The notes under the pieces: generated by a model | What the model was told of the DNA's origin: nothing | The model's input: only the letters and a program-made list of their open reading frames with translations | Databases searched by the model: none | Assembly: GCA_022559985.1 (NCBI GenBank) | Contig: JAFJTR010000017.1 | Location: 124,001-188,000, forward strand | Direction: 5' to 3' | Source: Parastagonospora avenae f. sp. tritici 18332-5 | Taxonomy: Eukaryota; Ascomycota; Dothideomycetes; Pleosporales; Phaeosphaeriaceae | DNA length: 64,000 nucleotides | Shown here: positions 41,301-53,253 of the stretch, piece by piece | Layout: the number at the start of each line of letters is the position of its first letter | Numbering within the stretch: the stretch's first letter is position 1 | Program-made: the position numbers and the translations under genes

Positions 41301-44300
41301 GGATGCAGAAAAGCTACTCACGACACAATTTGACAAGCTGAAGAAGGCTATGACTCCATCAGCCCGCATGGTCGCTGCCCAAAATCTAGACACATCTCGG
41401 AAAGAAGTAGAGTCAAGTCTCCAGGAAGCGAAGGACATCAAGGAGGAACGAGACATTCGTATCAAGGCTGCTGCCGCTGGCGCTTTGGTCTGGCTGAATT
41501 CGCCACCCAAGAAACCGTCACCGCCCATCAAGGCTATGATGGACAGCGTCAAGAAGGAAGAGAATGTGGAGCTGCAGAAGCGATCTGCTACCGCCGTGGC
41601 TGGCTACATTGTCTATCTTGTCAACGCGAACAGATCCGGCGTCGTCAACAAGGTGGTCGGCAATCTTGTCAAGTTCTACTGCATGGAGACAGCAGAGACT
41701 CCCGAGTTCCTGGCACAGTCCCATGTCGAGACAGGTATCCTTACGCTGAAGAAGGACGAGGACATCCGCGACCACCCAGACGCTGCCAAGTTCGCTGAAG
41801 AATCCAAGGCTGCCCGTATCACTAAGCGCGGAGCACGTGAGGCGCTCGAGCAAGTTGTCTCAAGCTTTGGTGCCGAGATCTTCCAAAAGGTGCCTATCTT
41901 GAAGGACCTGATCGAGAAGCCAATCAGGGAAGCTTTCACAGATGCTGCCCTCCCTGCCAAGATCTCTGAAGAGGATGGCGTGTTTGGCCAGGCGGTTGTG
42001 GATGCACTCTCAACCTTACGAGCTTTAGTCGGAAGTCTGCATGCGGATGTTCGTGGCTTCGTGAAGGATCTCTTGCCACTCATCGCCAAGGCTTTGCAGA
42101 GTCGACTATACGTCCTCCGATACGTTGCTGCTAAGTGTTTTGCGACCATTTGCAGCGTCATGTCTGTCGACGGCATCACAATGCTAGTCGAAAGCGTTCT
42201 TCCGACCATCGGCGATGGTGGTAATGTGCATGGCCGCCAAGGTGCAATTGAATGCATATACCATCTCATTCACGTAATGGAAGATGACATCCTGCCATAT
42301 GTTATCTTCCTCATCACCCCAGTGCTCGGCCGAATGAGCGACTCAGACAACGATGTTCGACTCTTGGCAACGACAAGTTTCGCTACGCTCGTCAAGCTTG
42401 TGCCTCTGGAGTCTGGTATCCCTGATCCGCCAGGTCTACCGGAATCTTTGCTCAAGGGGCGTGACCGCGAGCGAAAGTTTGTTGCGCAAATGCTCGACGC
42501 GAAGAAGGTGGAGCCTTTTGAGATCCCTGTCGGCATCAAAGCAACCCTTCGATCATATCAACAAGACGGTGTCAACTGGCTTGCGTTCCTCAACAGATAC
42601 AATCTGCACGGTATTCTCTGCGACGACATGGGTCTTGGAAAGACTCTCCAGACCCTGTGCATGGTTGCTAGCGACCATCATCTCCGCGCCGAAGAGTTTG
42701 AGAGGTCAGGGGACCTCAACTTCCGACGTCTACCTTCGCTTATCGTATGCCCTCCGACGCTGTCTGGCCATTGGCAACAAGAGATCCGACAATACGCACC
42801 ATTCCTGAACTCCGTCGCATATGTCGGCTCACCAGCTGTTCGTGGTCAGTACAGGAATGAGCTCGAAAAAGCAGACATTGTGATTACGTCATACGATATC
42901 TGCAGGAACGACATGGACCTTCTGAAGCCTATCAACTGGAACTACTGTGTTCTGGATGAGGGCCACTTGATCAAGAACTCAAAGTCAAAGACCAGCCAGG
43001 CCGTCAAGAACTTCCAGTCCAACCACCGTCTCATTCTGTCTGGTACGCCAATTCAGAATAACGTACTCGAGCTGTGGTCACTGTTCGACTTCCTCATGCC
43101 AGGCTTCCTCGGTACGGAGAAGGTCTTCCAGGAGCGTTTCGCGAAGCCCATCGCGGCCTCGCGGTTCGCCAAGTCCTCGTCTAAGGAGCAAGAACGCGGT
43201 GCTCTGGCCATCGAGGCGCTCCACAAACAGGTCTTGCCCTTCCTCCTCCGTCGCCTCAAAGAAGAAGTGCTGGACGACCTGCCGCCGAAGATCCTCCAGA
43301 ACTACTACTGTGACCTTTCCGAGCTTCAACGCAACCTCTTTGATGACTTCACCAAGCGACAAGGCCAGGAGATCCAAGCAAAGGCTGGTAATGCCGATCG
43401 CGACAGCAAGCAACACATCTTCCAAGCCCTACAGTACATGAAGAAGCTATGCAATTCGCCTGCCATGGTCGTCAAGGGACCAGCGAACAAAGCCTACGAG
43501 CCCACACAGCAATACCTGAAGAAGCACAATACCACGATCGATGACATCGTTCACGCACCCAAGCTCGGTGCGCTCAAGGACCTTCTTGTAGACTGCGGTA
43601 TTGGCGCATCCGACGTTGCAACGTCTCAGGCCACGCCTGCCACCGGCGATCTACCCGAAGCCGTCTCCCAGCATCGCGCCCTCATCTTCTGCCAAATGAA
43701 GGAAATGCTTGACATGGTGCAAAATACTGTCTTGCAGAAGATGCTTCCTTCAGTCCAGTTCATGCGTCTCGATGGTACAGTCGAAGCCACGAAGCGACAA
43801 GAGATCGTCAACAAATTCAACTCCGATCCATCGTACGATGTCTTGCTACTCACCACTAGCGTCGGAGGTCTTGGGCTGAACTTGACGGGTGCCGACACAG
43901 TCATTTTCGTCGAACACGACTGGAACCCGCAGAAGGACATCCAAGCCATGGATCGTGCTCATCGTATCGGACAAAAGAAGGTCGTCAATGTCTACCGCAT
44001 TGTCACGCGCGGAACGCTCGAGGAGAAGATCTTGAGGTAAGTCAAGCCTAACCTCCTTCCTGTCACTCATATTAAAATCAAAACAGTCTCCAACGCTTCA
44101 AGATCGACGTCGCCTCCACCGTCGTGAACCAGCAAAACGCCGGCCTCGGAAGCATGCAAACAGACCAAATCCTCGACCTTTTCAACGTCAGCGCAGACAG
44201 CAACGATCCCAGCGCTTTACCACCACCGCCAAGCAATAGCAAGGACGACGTTGACCGCATCGACGAAAACGACGCCGTCGACGCAACGGGGGCACTGAGA

Positions 44301-44408
44301 GAAAAGGGCAAGAAGGGCTTCCTAGACGAACTAGGAGAACTGTGGGACGAGCGGCAGTACGAAGAGGAATTCGACCTGGACGGATTCTTGGGCAAGATGA
44401 AGACGTAA
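38357..44408 (+). CDS. MOT1: Mot1, TBP-removing Snf2-family ATPase
   Basis: Four exons: 38357-38361, 38415-38441, 38586-44036 and 44087-44408, giving 1934 aa (yeast Mot1 is a little shorter). The first coding exon is only ATGAG; splicing gives MSATRLDRLVTLLETGSTAL, the conserved Mot1 N-terminus. The third intron (50 bp) restores EEKILSLQRFKIDVASTVVN. HEAT repeats fill the N-terminal two thirds. The ATPase has GILCDDMGLGKTLQTLC (GLGKT from about 1360), the DEGH box at about 1468, SGTPIQNNVLELWSLFDFLM, and the helicase C block TTSVGGLGLNLTGAD and DRAHRIGQKKVVNVYRIV. Mot1 uses ATP to strip TBP from DNA in the nucleus and so redistributes it between promoters. Acidic inserts with KSE motifs interrupt the first HEAT repeats. 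Intron 1 has a less common GTTTGT donor. Confidence 0.95.
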
Positions 44409-45693
44409 ACAAAGGACGGATGAGGAAGTGTTTTTTCATGGCGTTTAAGGTGTTGGTATTATCTGACGTGCCAACGACACGACAATTGGACTTCTTTTTT
44501 AGCATGGCGTTGGACGGAACGGCATTCATCATCAAAAAGCCCAGGGAGGGAAGTGTGTTTGTGAATGTATAAGTAGTTGAGAGTGTATTGATACGGTGGA
44601 ATGGAAATGATGTATTAATCTTGATTCAGATCTTGATCGAGACTTTTTGAAACTAATACAATGTATGAAACCGTCCCTGCCTTGCCTAACAGGACCCGAT
44701 TGGACCGCGCAGCACCGCCCATAGGGGCCGTTATTGCCAACGCAGACATCTGCGCATAAAAAGCAAATTCTAATGTGGAATTTCCAGCACGAAGGCACCG
44801 TCCATGGCGTTATTGCCTCTACACAAACCCATACGTCACTCGAATGCGATAGAAAGGTGGAATTGGGACCATGGAGCACCGCCCATGCGGGTCGTTATTG
44901 CTGACATGGTCAATAAACGCTGAATCGCAGCATTGAAAGGGAACTAGAAGCCACCCACTGTGAGGTGGAAGTACGCCTCGAGGCGTTGTCCACGGCGTAA
45001 TCGCTTCGAGGGAGCGTGTGAAGAGTGGGACCAAAGCCACCCGACAATCTAGGACCAAAGTCCTGTAAAAGCGCGGGAAATGAACTAGAGCCGCCCATGT
45101 GGATATGCACCCCGAAGCGCCGTCCACGTCGTAATCGCTCCGAGGAAAAAAGATACTCACCTTCTTCCAAAAGAATGAAAAACAAAACTCGCTAAATCGC
45201 AGCAAAAACACCCACCCTCGTCCCCATCACACACTAAGCATCTATACAAAGAAGCGAAGAACAGGCCAGTGCCAGTACGTAATTCTTCGCGTCTTGCGGT
45301 CAAGCCGCGATAGTTGGGCTGCACCTCGTCAGAACGAGTGCAATGGCGCGCAGATGGTGGCGCGCCCGGTGTGATGGGCGGGGTGGGTGAGGAGAAAGAG
45401 GAGAGTGATGGGGAAGATTTTATAGGAGGTTTGGGGAAGTTGTAAGAGTGTTTATAGTGATTGTTGTGATGATACGTATAGGGAACAACGAATGTGAGAT
45501 GATGGAAGGACATTGTAAAGATAACGAGTGAACAGTGTTTGGTTAATCTATGTACAGAGAAGATAGTGCGGTTATCACACCGCGTAATTGGTTGCTGGAA
45601 GATGACCTCCTGACAGCGTGATCGATGAGAGGCAATGTTGATGTTCCTCCTTTACTGCATCGCCACAGATGCATTCAAGATCTGTACCCGACC
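44409..45693. other. Intergenic with repeat cluster
   Basis: MOT1 3' flank and the 3' flank of the small secreted protein gene. Open frames on the minus strand reflect the repeat cluster at 44712-45138 and carry no family motif. Confidence 0.45.
44712..45138. repeat. Cluster of five degenerate 22-26-bp elements
   Basis: Copies at 44712-44737, 44795-44816, 44876-44901, 44983-45005 and 45117-45138, consensus GCACCGTCCATGGCGTTATTGC; the last two read CGTAATCGC and continue with TTCGAGGGA or TCCGAGGAA. The last two also share an upstream block GAACTAGA-GCC-CCCA, so the larger unit is about 130 bp. All copies have the same orientation. Confidence 0.75.
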
Positions 45694-46113
45694 CTAAGCA
45701 GCAAACGCCACCTCCCTCTTCTTCCTCGGCGCACCACTTCCAGCATCACAAGCCCCACTCCAGTAGAAAGCACCAACCTCTCCTTGCAGAGGATTGCAGT
45801 ACCAGTGCCAGTTGTCGTCGATGTAGTTGATAGTGCCATGATCGTTCCAGTACCCTCCGAGTTGGTTACTCTTCGAGTAGGGCAGCACATCGCAATAGCC
45901 TGCTACACCACCAATCGCGGTAGCGGAAAATCCCCTATCCTTTGAGTTTTTAATGGCTTGATCCTTGTTCTCGCCTCTGCCTACTACACAGTATCTGGTT
46001 GCGGGAAAACCACCTTGGTTGGCGTAGTTTGTCCATTGCTGATTCGAGATGGCAAGCCATAGGGCTTGGGTACCAGTGATGGCGCAGAGGATTGGGATGA
46101 AGAGCTTGACCAT
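45694..46113 (-). CDS. Small secreted cysteine-containing protein, effector-like
   Basis: 139 aa from the ATG at 46113 (the frame runs further only by a TTG). Residues 1-17 or 1-21 form a signal peptide (MVKLFIPILCAITGTQALWL). The mature part has four Cys at 42, 74, 106 and 122, enough for two disulfides, many Trp, Tyr and Gly, and the motif NWHWYCNP. A basic KKR at 131-133 could be a Kex2-type cleavage site that would release the last six residues. I do not recognise a family. Size, signal peptide and Cys pattern suit a secreted effector or an antimicrobial protein; that is an inference. It lies in a gene-poor stretch. Confidence 0.72.
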   Translation of the reverse strand: MVKLFIPILCAITGTQALWLAISNQQWTNYANQGGFPATRYCVVGRGENKDQAIKNSKDRGFSATAIGGVAGYCDVLPYSKSNQLGGYWNDHGTINYIDDNWHWYCNPLQGEVGAFYWSGACDAGSGAPRKKREVAFAA

Positions 46114-49100
46114 GATGGTTCGTTTTGCTGTGTCGAGGTCAGGATGTGTCGGTTGTATGTCGTTGTTCAACTTACTGGAGAAGATGATTGGATTGTCTAT
46201 GGGGCAGAAGGCTCAGAGTAGTGGTATCGCAGGGTTGAATGGCCTGTGATGAGTTCTAAAGGAGTGATGCACATGATTGTTATATACATCTTCGTTTGAC
46301 TATGTTTAAGCCTATCTCTATGCTCATGGTCTACATGCACAGAAGGAGATACTCCATCTATGAGTATGCGAGGGTATGCACAGTGGAATTGCGGGGCCGC
46401 AGTCCTCATCTTTACGGCCTGTCAATGCCGATGTCATCAGTCGGCGGGGCACGAGCCTCACGATGAACTTCGCTGCATCCGTCCCCGTGCCGCTAAACCA
46501 CTTCTGCCACGGAACTACGTTAATCTAACCAAAAGCTACTATGACAAGAACTATCGTGGAGAACACGTTGTTTCAACACCAAGTCTGCCTTCTTGGTTTC
46601 TGCATGATTTCGTAAATGTTGCCTTAAAATCCAAGAAGACTGGGATGGCTAAGCCGTGTTGCACCCGTGGAACCTTGGATGTACTGCAAATTTTCAGCTA
46701 CCCATGGTACGAGAGAGAACGTAACAGGATCTTGCCCATCGTAGGCCAGGCCGCTTCTCGAACAGGCTACATGTTCTCCGTATTGCATCCTCGTTACTTC
46801 CCGTCGCACCATGTGGTGGCTGACAGCCTGCAACACATTGGCAGGGATATCCAAGCTCCACATTGTGTACTACCAATTTCCGTAGATTCACCTGGACATC
46901 ATGGTGGCTGAGTAACACAAGCGTCATAGTCTGAAACCAGACCTGCACTACGCAATGGTGTGGTAGAACTGTTAACACACAAGACCCAGGGAGAGGTCGG
47001 AAACTTTGGTGTTCCTTGCTGCCGAATAGCCGTGAACTTGTCGACATCGGCGCCGACACTCCACTACCTAGGTACAGACTCCTTGCTATCTTCCGGCTAA
47101 GTTTCCTTACCATGATTCGACTGAGGGGCAACACGTTTTCGCCCTTCGATTGGCCTTAATCATCCACTATGGGACTCTTGCCTCTGGCGCCATCGGATCA
47201 GTCAGATTCAAGCTGATAGCGAGTACAACCACACAACACCGGAACAACACGAATCTTCTAGTCCTTTTGCTCGGGCCTTCCATTCTTCGCATTTCCACGT
47301 ACGTACGGCGTTGGGTACAGGTACCGCGCGGGCAGAATGAGTAGAGTGCTCGCCTCGCAGAGATCTTTAGATTTCTAGTCCTTTTGTTCGCAATAGACCC
47401 AGCCTGCCCCGAGAATAACCTCGACAACATTTGCACAAAAGCAACGCGCTGAAACGGTTGTGAAAAGATAGCTCATCGCTGTGTTGCGGCAACTTCTACT
47501 TCCGACTATTTCCACGGCGCTAGAATCTCACTCGTGGAGATTAATCACGTGCCTCCCTTGGCGACTCCTGGTCTTGCTTACATGTATTGGACGATCATGC
47601 GCAACGGAGCGATGATCAAATCAAGGACATCATACATCTGCTGGAATGTCGAGATGACGCCTGGGAAGATAGAGATGTAGCACTGTTGGATGTCTATCAG
47701 TTGCCCCGGCTGCCGACTGATACCAGTCGCTGAACAACGATCTGGATGCGATATTGGCGTCAGCAACGCCTGACCCCGTCCTTAATGTCACATGTAGGCG
47801 AAGAGGCATCCTGCATGCAGCTCACCACTGAGTGCAGACAAAGACGTCTCAAGCAGAGCCTCCACACATAGGCATACAACCAAACGTCAGTCAATCATTC
47901 CCTTATCCGATCAGCTCACACTTGGTCCAATACTGCAACCTTGCCTGTTGAAATCCCAGTTATTAATATGCCCAAGAGAAGGTTTAAAGTTCGCAAGACC
48001 TTGACTGCGGCTACCCAATGACAGTCTGTTTCTTCAGCCTTAGCTGTTGTCGCTATGCCAGACCTTGGTGTCTCTACATTCCTGCTCTTCTACGACATCA
48101 CTTGCTTCAAGGCAGGCCGAGAACTACCCGGTGTGCGCCTCATCCTTATCAATTCTAGCTCCATACTGCGAGCCGCTCGTCAGAGTCTAGCCATCTGCCA
48201 TTCTGGTATGTCAATACTATAGGCTAACAGTGTAAGAAGAATTAACTGAGTCTTGCCGATGCTCCTCAACTATGCAGCCATACGCTATATAGCCTAGCTG
48301 GGCATCTGATGCGACACAGTGCTACCGTATGCACATCTCTAAGCTATTCGATAGGCCGCCAAATATTTCGCCCTCGTCGTTCCTCGGTCGCTCGCCGTCG
48401 ATCACCATGCCATCATCGTTTATGAGCCCGCGATGACAAAGATGCTCCAGCAGGGGCAAGTGGGTCTTCTAAAAGATCATCGGGTACCTATTATGGCAAG
48501 TCAGACCAGCCAATGGCGGCTGTAGAAACGACGAGCGACCTTTTGTAGTTGACTGTTGACAGCACTTCGTACATCACTTATTCTAGATACGTCACGAACG
48601 CATGGATAAGCGAACGCCCTTGGTACGTTCACCTGGTTCCGTACTAGCACGTGGTGTAGCGTGGATTAGTGCGTCAGGCCGCCCATACTGGATCCCAAGA
48701 TCTTCATCAACAAGAACTATCAGCAGGTTGCCGCGGTTGTGGTGACAGTCGCAAGCATTGTGCAGACGATAGCGGTCGCGCTGCAAGGTGCTCGCAATGT
48801 CAGCAAGACTTGCTGATGACCATGACGGGATGATTACTGTGCCTCAAATTTCGGTCTTTGCTCGCTTAGGTCATCGCCCGTTACGCCCGACACGTCAATT
48901 TCTTTCCTCACGCTTTTTTGTAAGTGGCCTTACCGACTCCAGACTAGCCGGCTGTTCGAGATACGCCACATTCGTACCCGCGTGGATAGTCGAAATACAC
49001 ACACGGCACGCATCTATTTTTAAGGTCGCATAGGATGAAGACAATATCGCGAGCTCAAGTCTCGAGATTACAGCGGCTGCGATGCCTTCAGGTACTGATG

Positions 49101-49711
49101 TGACAGCAAGTAAGTCTTGACAGTTCAGCTCGCGAGATGACTGCTTTCCCGTCCAAGCGCTTAGGCAGCGAAATGGCAGCCTAGCTGTTTTCAATCGGAT
49201 ACGATTATTTGGCGAATAGACAATGTCTTGAGCTTCATGCGTAAGCATTTTAGTTACAATTTGACCTGCATAAGCCGGACGATAATTTGCCGCCAAGCGT
49301 TCAGCCACAACGCCTGGGCTCACGACTACGCTCGACCGAGGGCTGTCGTTCTACACCGGTGCGGTCGTATTGCCATTTCCACCTAAGGCTCTGTTAATCC
49401 TTCACCTTGCGAAATCAGCTGTCTCTGCTTGGCAATATTATGGAAGGCTGTTACACCGGTCTAAGTGGACACAGCTGGACTGAAGCCTAGTAATACGCCT
49501 CCAAATTTTCGTATGGACGACTTGGCTCAACGGCCGATCGAATATATAATGTTAGAGTATGGGTTGTAAACTTTCTTTGGCTTCAAGTCATCAACATCAC
49601 TTCACTCACTGGGTTTCGCCTCGAGCAGTTCACGTTTGACATCCTGCTGTGTTTTTATCCCTCATCCAACTTAATTCATTCACTTTGCCACACTACCAAA
49701 TTCCAATCGCT
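46114..49711. other. 3.6-kb gene-poor stretch
   Basis: A 183-codon ATG frame at 46360-46911 (+) overlaps a 146-codon frame on the other strand and has no recognisable motif. On the minus strand near 48.6-49.3 kb, fragments such as NRGNLLIVLVDEDLG faintly recall the catalytic loop region of a fungal protein kinase, but with too many breaks to call. The right end holds the chitin deacetylase promoter (AATATATAATG near 49541). Confidence 0.4.
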
Positions 49712-50962
49712 ATGCATCTCTCACATATCTTGAGCGTTCCGATGGTGGCGCTACTTGTGGCGGCTCGCACGCCGAAGTACGCCGCCCCACTGAAGCGCGA
49801 TCTGCTAGAGTCTCGTCAGTCTGGAGCTAGCACGCGCAACGATCCACGTCCACAAAAGGGTAACATCCCATACGGTGGTGCTGGTATTCGCACATGTACT
49901 CAAACTGGCACCGTCGCTCTCACATTCGATGACGGTCCCAACATCTACACTGGCCAGGTCCTTGATAGCTTGGCCCAGTACGGCTTCAAGGGCACATTCT
50001 TTGTCAGCGGAGACAATGGCCGTGGTGCTCTTGATGGGGACTCCAGGTGGGTCAATCTCATCAAAAGAATGGATTCCGAGGGTCACCAGGTCGCCAGTCA
50101 CACCTGGAGACATCCTTACCTGGATCAGATTTCAGAAGATCAACGTTACGAAGAGATGGTCCTTACCGAAATGGCTATCCGAAACATCATTGGCAAATAC
50201 CCAACGTACATGCGGCCACCATACACCGAGTGCTTCGAATCGTGCCAGAGAGTCATGAAGAATCTCGGTTATGTTATCGCAAACTACGATGTCGACAGTA
50301 ATGACTGGAGATACCAGGACAACATTCAACAAGCCAAAGACACCTTCAAGAACTTGATCGACCAAACTGGCGGTCCTCGATCTGGTCACCCCATTGTCCT
50401 TGCCCACGATATCCATGAGCAAACGGCCTCCTCTTTGGTGCCATACATGCTTCAGTACCTCAAAAACCAAGGCTGGAGGGGCGTGACCTTGGGCGAATGC
50501 CTTGGAGAACCGAAAGAGAATTGGTACCGTGCTAGTTCAGGTTCGCTCCCTCCCAGCGGCTGCTCTGGATCTAGTTGTACGCCATCCACCAACGGCCTCT
50601 GTGGAAGTGCGGCTGCAATGACTTGCTCTGGATCTGCATTTGGCAGCTGCTGTTCGCGATTCGGATACTGTGGAAGTGGTTCCGACTACTGTGGCTCCAA
50701 CTGTGATCCTGCGTATGGCACTTGCGGTAGCGGATCGACTCCAACTCCAACTACCATTCGTACTTCGGCGGTTCCAACCTCAACCCGAGCCCCAACCCCA
50801 ACTTCGAAACCAATCTCCGCGAATGGTCTTTGTGGAGTACAAGGCGGCGAAACGTGTGCAGGCTCCGTTTGGGGATCTTGCTGTTCGCAATGGGGATACT
50901 GCGGAACAGGATCGGACTACTGTGGAACAAATTGTAACAAGGACTTTGGTACTTGTTCTTAG
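49712..50962 (+). CDS. Chitin deacetylase with two CBM18 chitin-binding domains
   Basis: 416 aa from the ATG at 49712. A short signal peptide (about 1-18) leads to the NodB polysaccharide deacetylase domain (about 65-265): TFDDGPN with catalytic and metal Asp at 73-74, HTWRHPYL with zinc His130 and His134, MRPPYTEC, NYDVDSNDW and VLAHDIHEQT with the late His. It removes acetyl groups from chitin in the wall to give chitosan. Two hevein-like CBM18 domains follow at 294-339 and 371-416, each with eight Cys in the CCSxxGYCGxGxDYC pattern, joined by a Thr/Pro linker. The protein ends in the second domain without a GPI signal, so it is secreted and held by chitin binding. In plant-associated fungi such enzymes also mask wall chitin from host detection; whether this applies here is unknown. 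No intron is needed. Confidence 0.93.
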   Translation: MHLSHILSVPMVALLVAARTPKYAAPLKRDLLESRQSGASTRNDPRPQKGNIPYGGAGIRTCTQTGTVALTFDDGPNIYTGQVLDSLAQYGFKGTFFVSGDNGRGALDGDSRWVNLIKRMDSEGHQVASHTWRHPYLDQISEDQRYEEMVLTEMAIRNIIGKYPTYMRPPYTECFESCQRVMKNLGYVIANYDVDSNDWRYQDNIQQAKDTFKNLIDQTGGPRSGHPIVLAHDIHEQTASSLVPYMLQYLKNQGWRGVTLGECLGEPKENWYRASSGSLPPSGCSGSSCTPSTNGLCGSAAAMTCSGSAFGSCCSRFGYCGSGSDYCGSNCDPAYGTCGSGSTPTPTTIRTSAVPTSTRAPTPTSKPISANGLCGVQGGETCAGSVWGSCCSQWGYCGTGSDYCGTNCNKDFGTCS

Positions 50963-51577
50963 AAGGTTTCATTCGCATAAGTACAGCTTCGTTAATACAT
51001 AGAAGAGACATAGACTAATAGAGTAATGATCACCACAAATCTTGCATATCATCGTTATTGATTTTACTCACTGGTGCGGACAGCATACATCAAATTTGAA
51101 GCCGATACTTCCGAAAGACAAATCGGTGACTGGTAGTTCATGCGCATTCTCCTATGATGAAGGGTATGATGGCGATGGCTAGAGCGTCAAACAGAGAGAA
51201 AGCAAATATCATCAAAGAAATCGAAGGTCACAACCCGTTCGAAAATCGAAGCCTTCTGCATGACGAGCTTGGCGGAGCACCTGCATTCGGTTATAATCTT
51301 ACTTCATGTAAGCGCTAGACCTCTATGAGGTGCCCTGCTTATCAATGCATGCGGCGCGGACCGCAGCAGAAGACAAGGCAACATTATGGGCAGCGTTTTG
51401 CGCGAGCAAGGTGAACTACTGTCCTAACAACCACCGACTCAGGAAAATTTGCAGGAGGGGAATAGAAAAAGAAAACTACCAGAAGGGCCGACTGATCTTA
51501 AAGTAGCACATCAGATGAGCTGAAAGACACTACCGAAATCCGAGATTCAGGCGTCCCGCTGACTCCACTTTCGCGGC
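50963..51577. other. Intergenic
   Basis: 3' flank of the chitin deacetylase gene and promoter of the ankyrin gene. Nothing else seen. Confidence 0.4.
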
Positions 51578-52462
51578 ATGCCCGTCCCAGGTATCCACTT
51601 TGCCGAAGACGAAGAAGACGAGTCCACCGCAGAAGACGCTCTATCACCCCTTCAACTTGCAGCTTGGCAAGGCGACGTCGTTTCCGCCTCAAGGCTCTTG
51701 AAGCAAGGTGCCGACCCCAACGAGGAACCTCGAGGGTGGTACGGCAAGACAGCTCTACAGGCAGCAGCTCTCCAAGGCCATGTGGAGATTGCGAAGCTTC
51801 TCTTGAAAGCGGGAGCCAGCGTCGATGCACCCGGCGGGAATAATGGAGGTCGTGCAGCGCTCGCACTCGCTGCCTGGGCTGGACATGATGCAGCTGTGGA
51901 ACTATTACTCGAATCTGGCGCAGACGTGAACCTGCCACCACACAGATATACCGGCCGTACTCCTCTACAAGCCGCGGCGGAGTTTGGAAGCTTGAGTATT
52001 GTAAAGAAGCTGGTGGGCTTGGGCGCAAAGCTGGACGGTCCGGTGGCTCATAATTACGGCCGCACTCCTTTACAAGCTGCGGCGGAACATGGACATGAAG
52101 ATGTTGTCGACTTCTTGCTGCAGTGTGGCGCAAACGTGAACTTCCCGCCTTGCCGCGACAAAGGCATCACAGCACTTCAAGGCGCTGCAGCTTCTGGACA
52201 CCTGCAGCTGGTGCGACGGCTGCTCGAGACCGGAGCAGATGTCAATGCAGAAAGTAGCCGGTATATGGGTGGCGCGGCGCTGTGGCTGGCGGCCGGTGCG
52301 GGACATGTCGATGTGGTTGAGATACTGCTTGATACTCGAGCGGATGTGAATGCAGTATCGGGGAACCAGGGACAATTGTGTACGGCGTTGCAAAAAGCGA
52401 GATCAAACGGGAGATCTGAGGTTGTAGAGCTGTTGACGAAAAGACAGATGATCACGGAGTAA
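51578..52462 (+). CDS. Ankyrin-repeat protein, about seven repeats
   Basis: 294 aa from an ATG at 51578. After a short acidic leader (FAEDEEDESTAED) about seven ankyrin repeats fill the protein. Examples are SPLQLAAWQGDVVSASRLL, TALQAAALQGHVEIAKLLL, TPLQAAAEFGSLSIVKKLV and TPLQAAAEHGHEDVVDFLL. The repeats alternate with a slightly longer loop (GGNNGG, PPHRYTG, VAHNYG, PPCRDKG, SSRYMG), a periodic pattern typical of fungal ankyrin domains found at the C-terminus of NACHT or HET-type proteins. No other domain is present, so it may be a free scaffold or the separated repeat part of such a protein. Confidence 0.85.
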   Translation: MPVPGIHFAEDEEDESTAEDALSPLQLAAWQGDVVSASRLLKQGADPNEEPRGWYGKTALQAAALQGHVEIAKLLLKAGASVDAPGGNNGGRAALALAAWAGHDAAVELLLESGADVNLPPHRYTGRTPLQAAAEFGSLSIVKKLVGLGAKLDGPVAHNYGRTPLQAAAEHGHEDVVDFLLQCGANVNFPPCRDKGITALQGAAASGHLQLVRRLLETGADVNAESSRYMGGAALWLAAGAGHVDVVEILLDTRADVNAVSGNQGQLCTALQKARSNGRSEVVELLTKRQMITE

Positions 52463-53253
52463 GGGACGCGCTTTGCTTAATGTAGAGTGAAACAAGCAAC
52501 GTGGCGTGAGCGCCACTCACTTCGAACAAAAAGCCGTACATAGCAGTTTAGAGATATCATATGTTAACAATAATTCTACTGAGATTACTGGAAGTGCGTT
52601 TGGACCTTTCTCAGGTAAATTCTTATAAGGTCCTGACATAATGGAAAGCCGCATTACCTCATTGCAGAAGTTTGAGGCCTGAGTTACATGTTTATCCGTT
52701 TGATGATGCAGGTGCGGCTGAGTGAAGGTTGGTGGGGCAGTCACTACCTACCCTACCGGACAAGCAAGACCACACTCCCGCTAGAATCGCTACACTCCGT
52801 AGTACAGTCTGACTTGCATATAAATACCAAGCCAAGCTCGACTTTTGCTTCTGGTATCGCACACTTCCTGGTGTCTTTGAAGAAAACAGAGAGCGCGGTT
52901 TACTTGACGCTTCGTTATCAACAGTCCGTAGCCTTAACAGCTTTGCAGTTCACAGACCTTCGCGTCATGCCTCAAAATGTTCGCCTGGCTTCCTTGTCCC
53001 GTTTATGGGGCATGATCTGGTTTTCCATCTGCAGTGGGTCTTCGCCACCCACCACCATACATCGAAACTCCTAACATATCCCTACCACAGTACATTGGGA
53101 AGCCTTGATAGCAGCCATTCGTCGGGACGGCATCATAGCACTTATACATCTCAAACAAGTTCGAGATACTGCATCGGCGAATCTATTTAAAGACACTTGT
53201 AACCTCCCCGCTCCATCATTCGTGAATGCGCACGGTCTGATTGTCATTCGTAG
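52463..53253. other. Intergenic or missing 5' exon of the methyltransferase
   Basis: The methyltransferase at 53254 lacks a start codon; its first exon should lie here but could not be fixed with confidence. Frames present (for example EALIAAIRRDGIIALIHLKQ from 53105) have no clear fit to the family's N-terminus. Confidence 0.35.

Noticed and set aside
46360..46911. 183-codon ATG frame between the secreted protein and chitin deacetylase genes
   Set aside because: No domain, signal peptide or codon pattern supports it, and a 146-codon frame overlaps on the other strand. It could be real, but support is too thin to list as a gene.
48592..49323. Possible remnant of a fungal protein kinase on the minus strand
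   Set aside because: Only a faint resemblance in NLLIVLVDEDLG and nearby frames; no HRD, DFG or glycine loop could be found.
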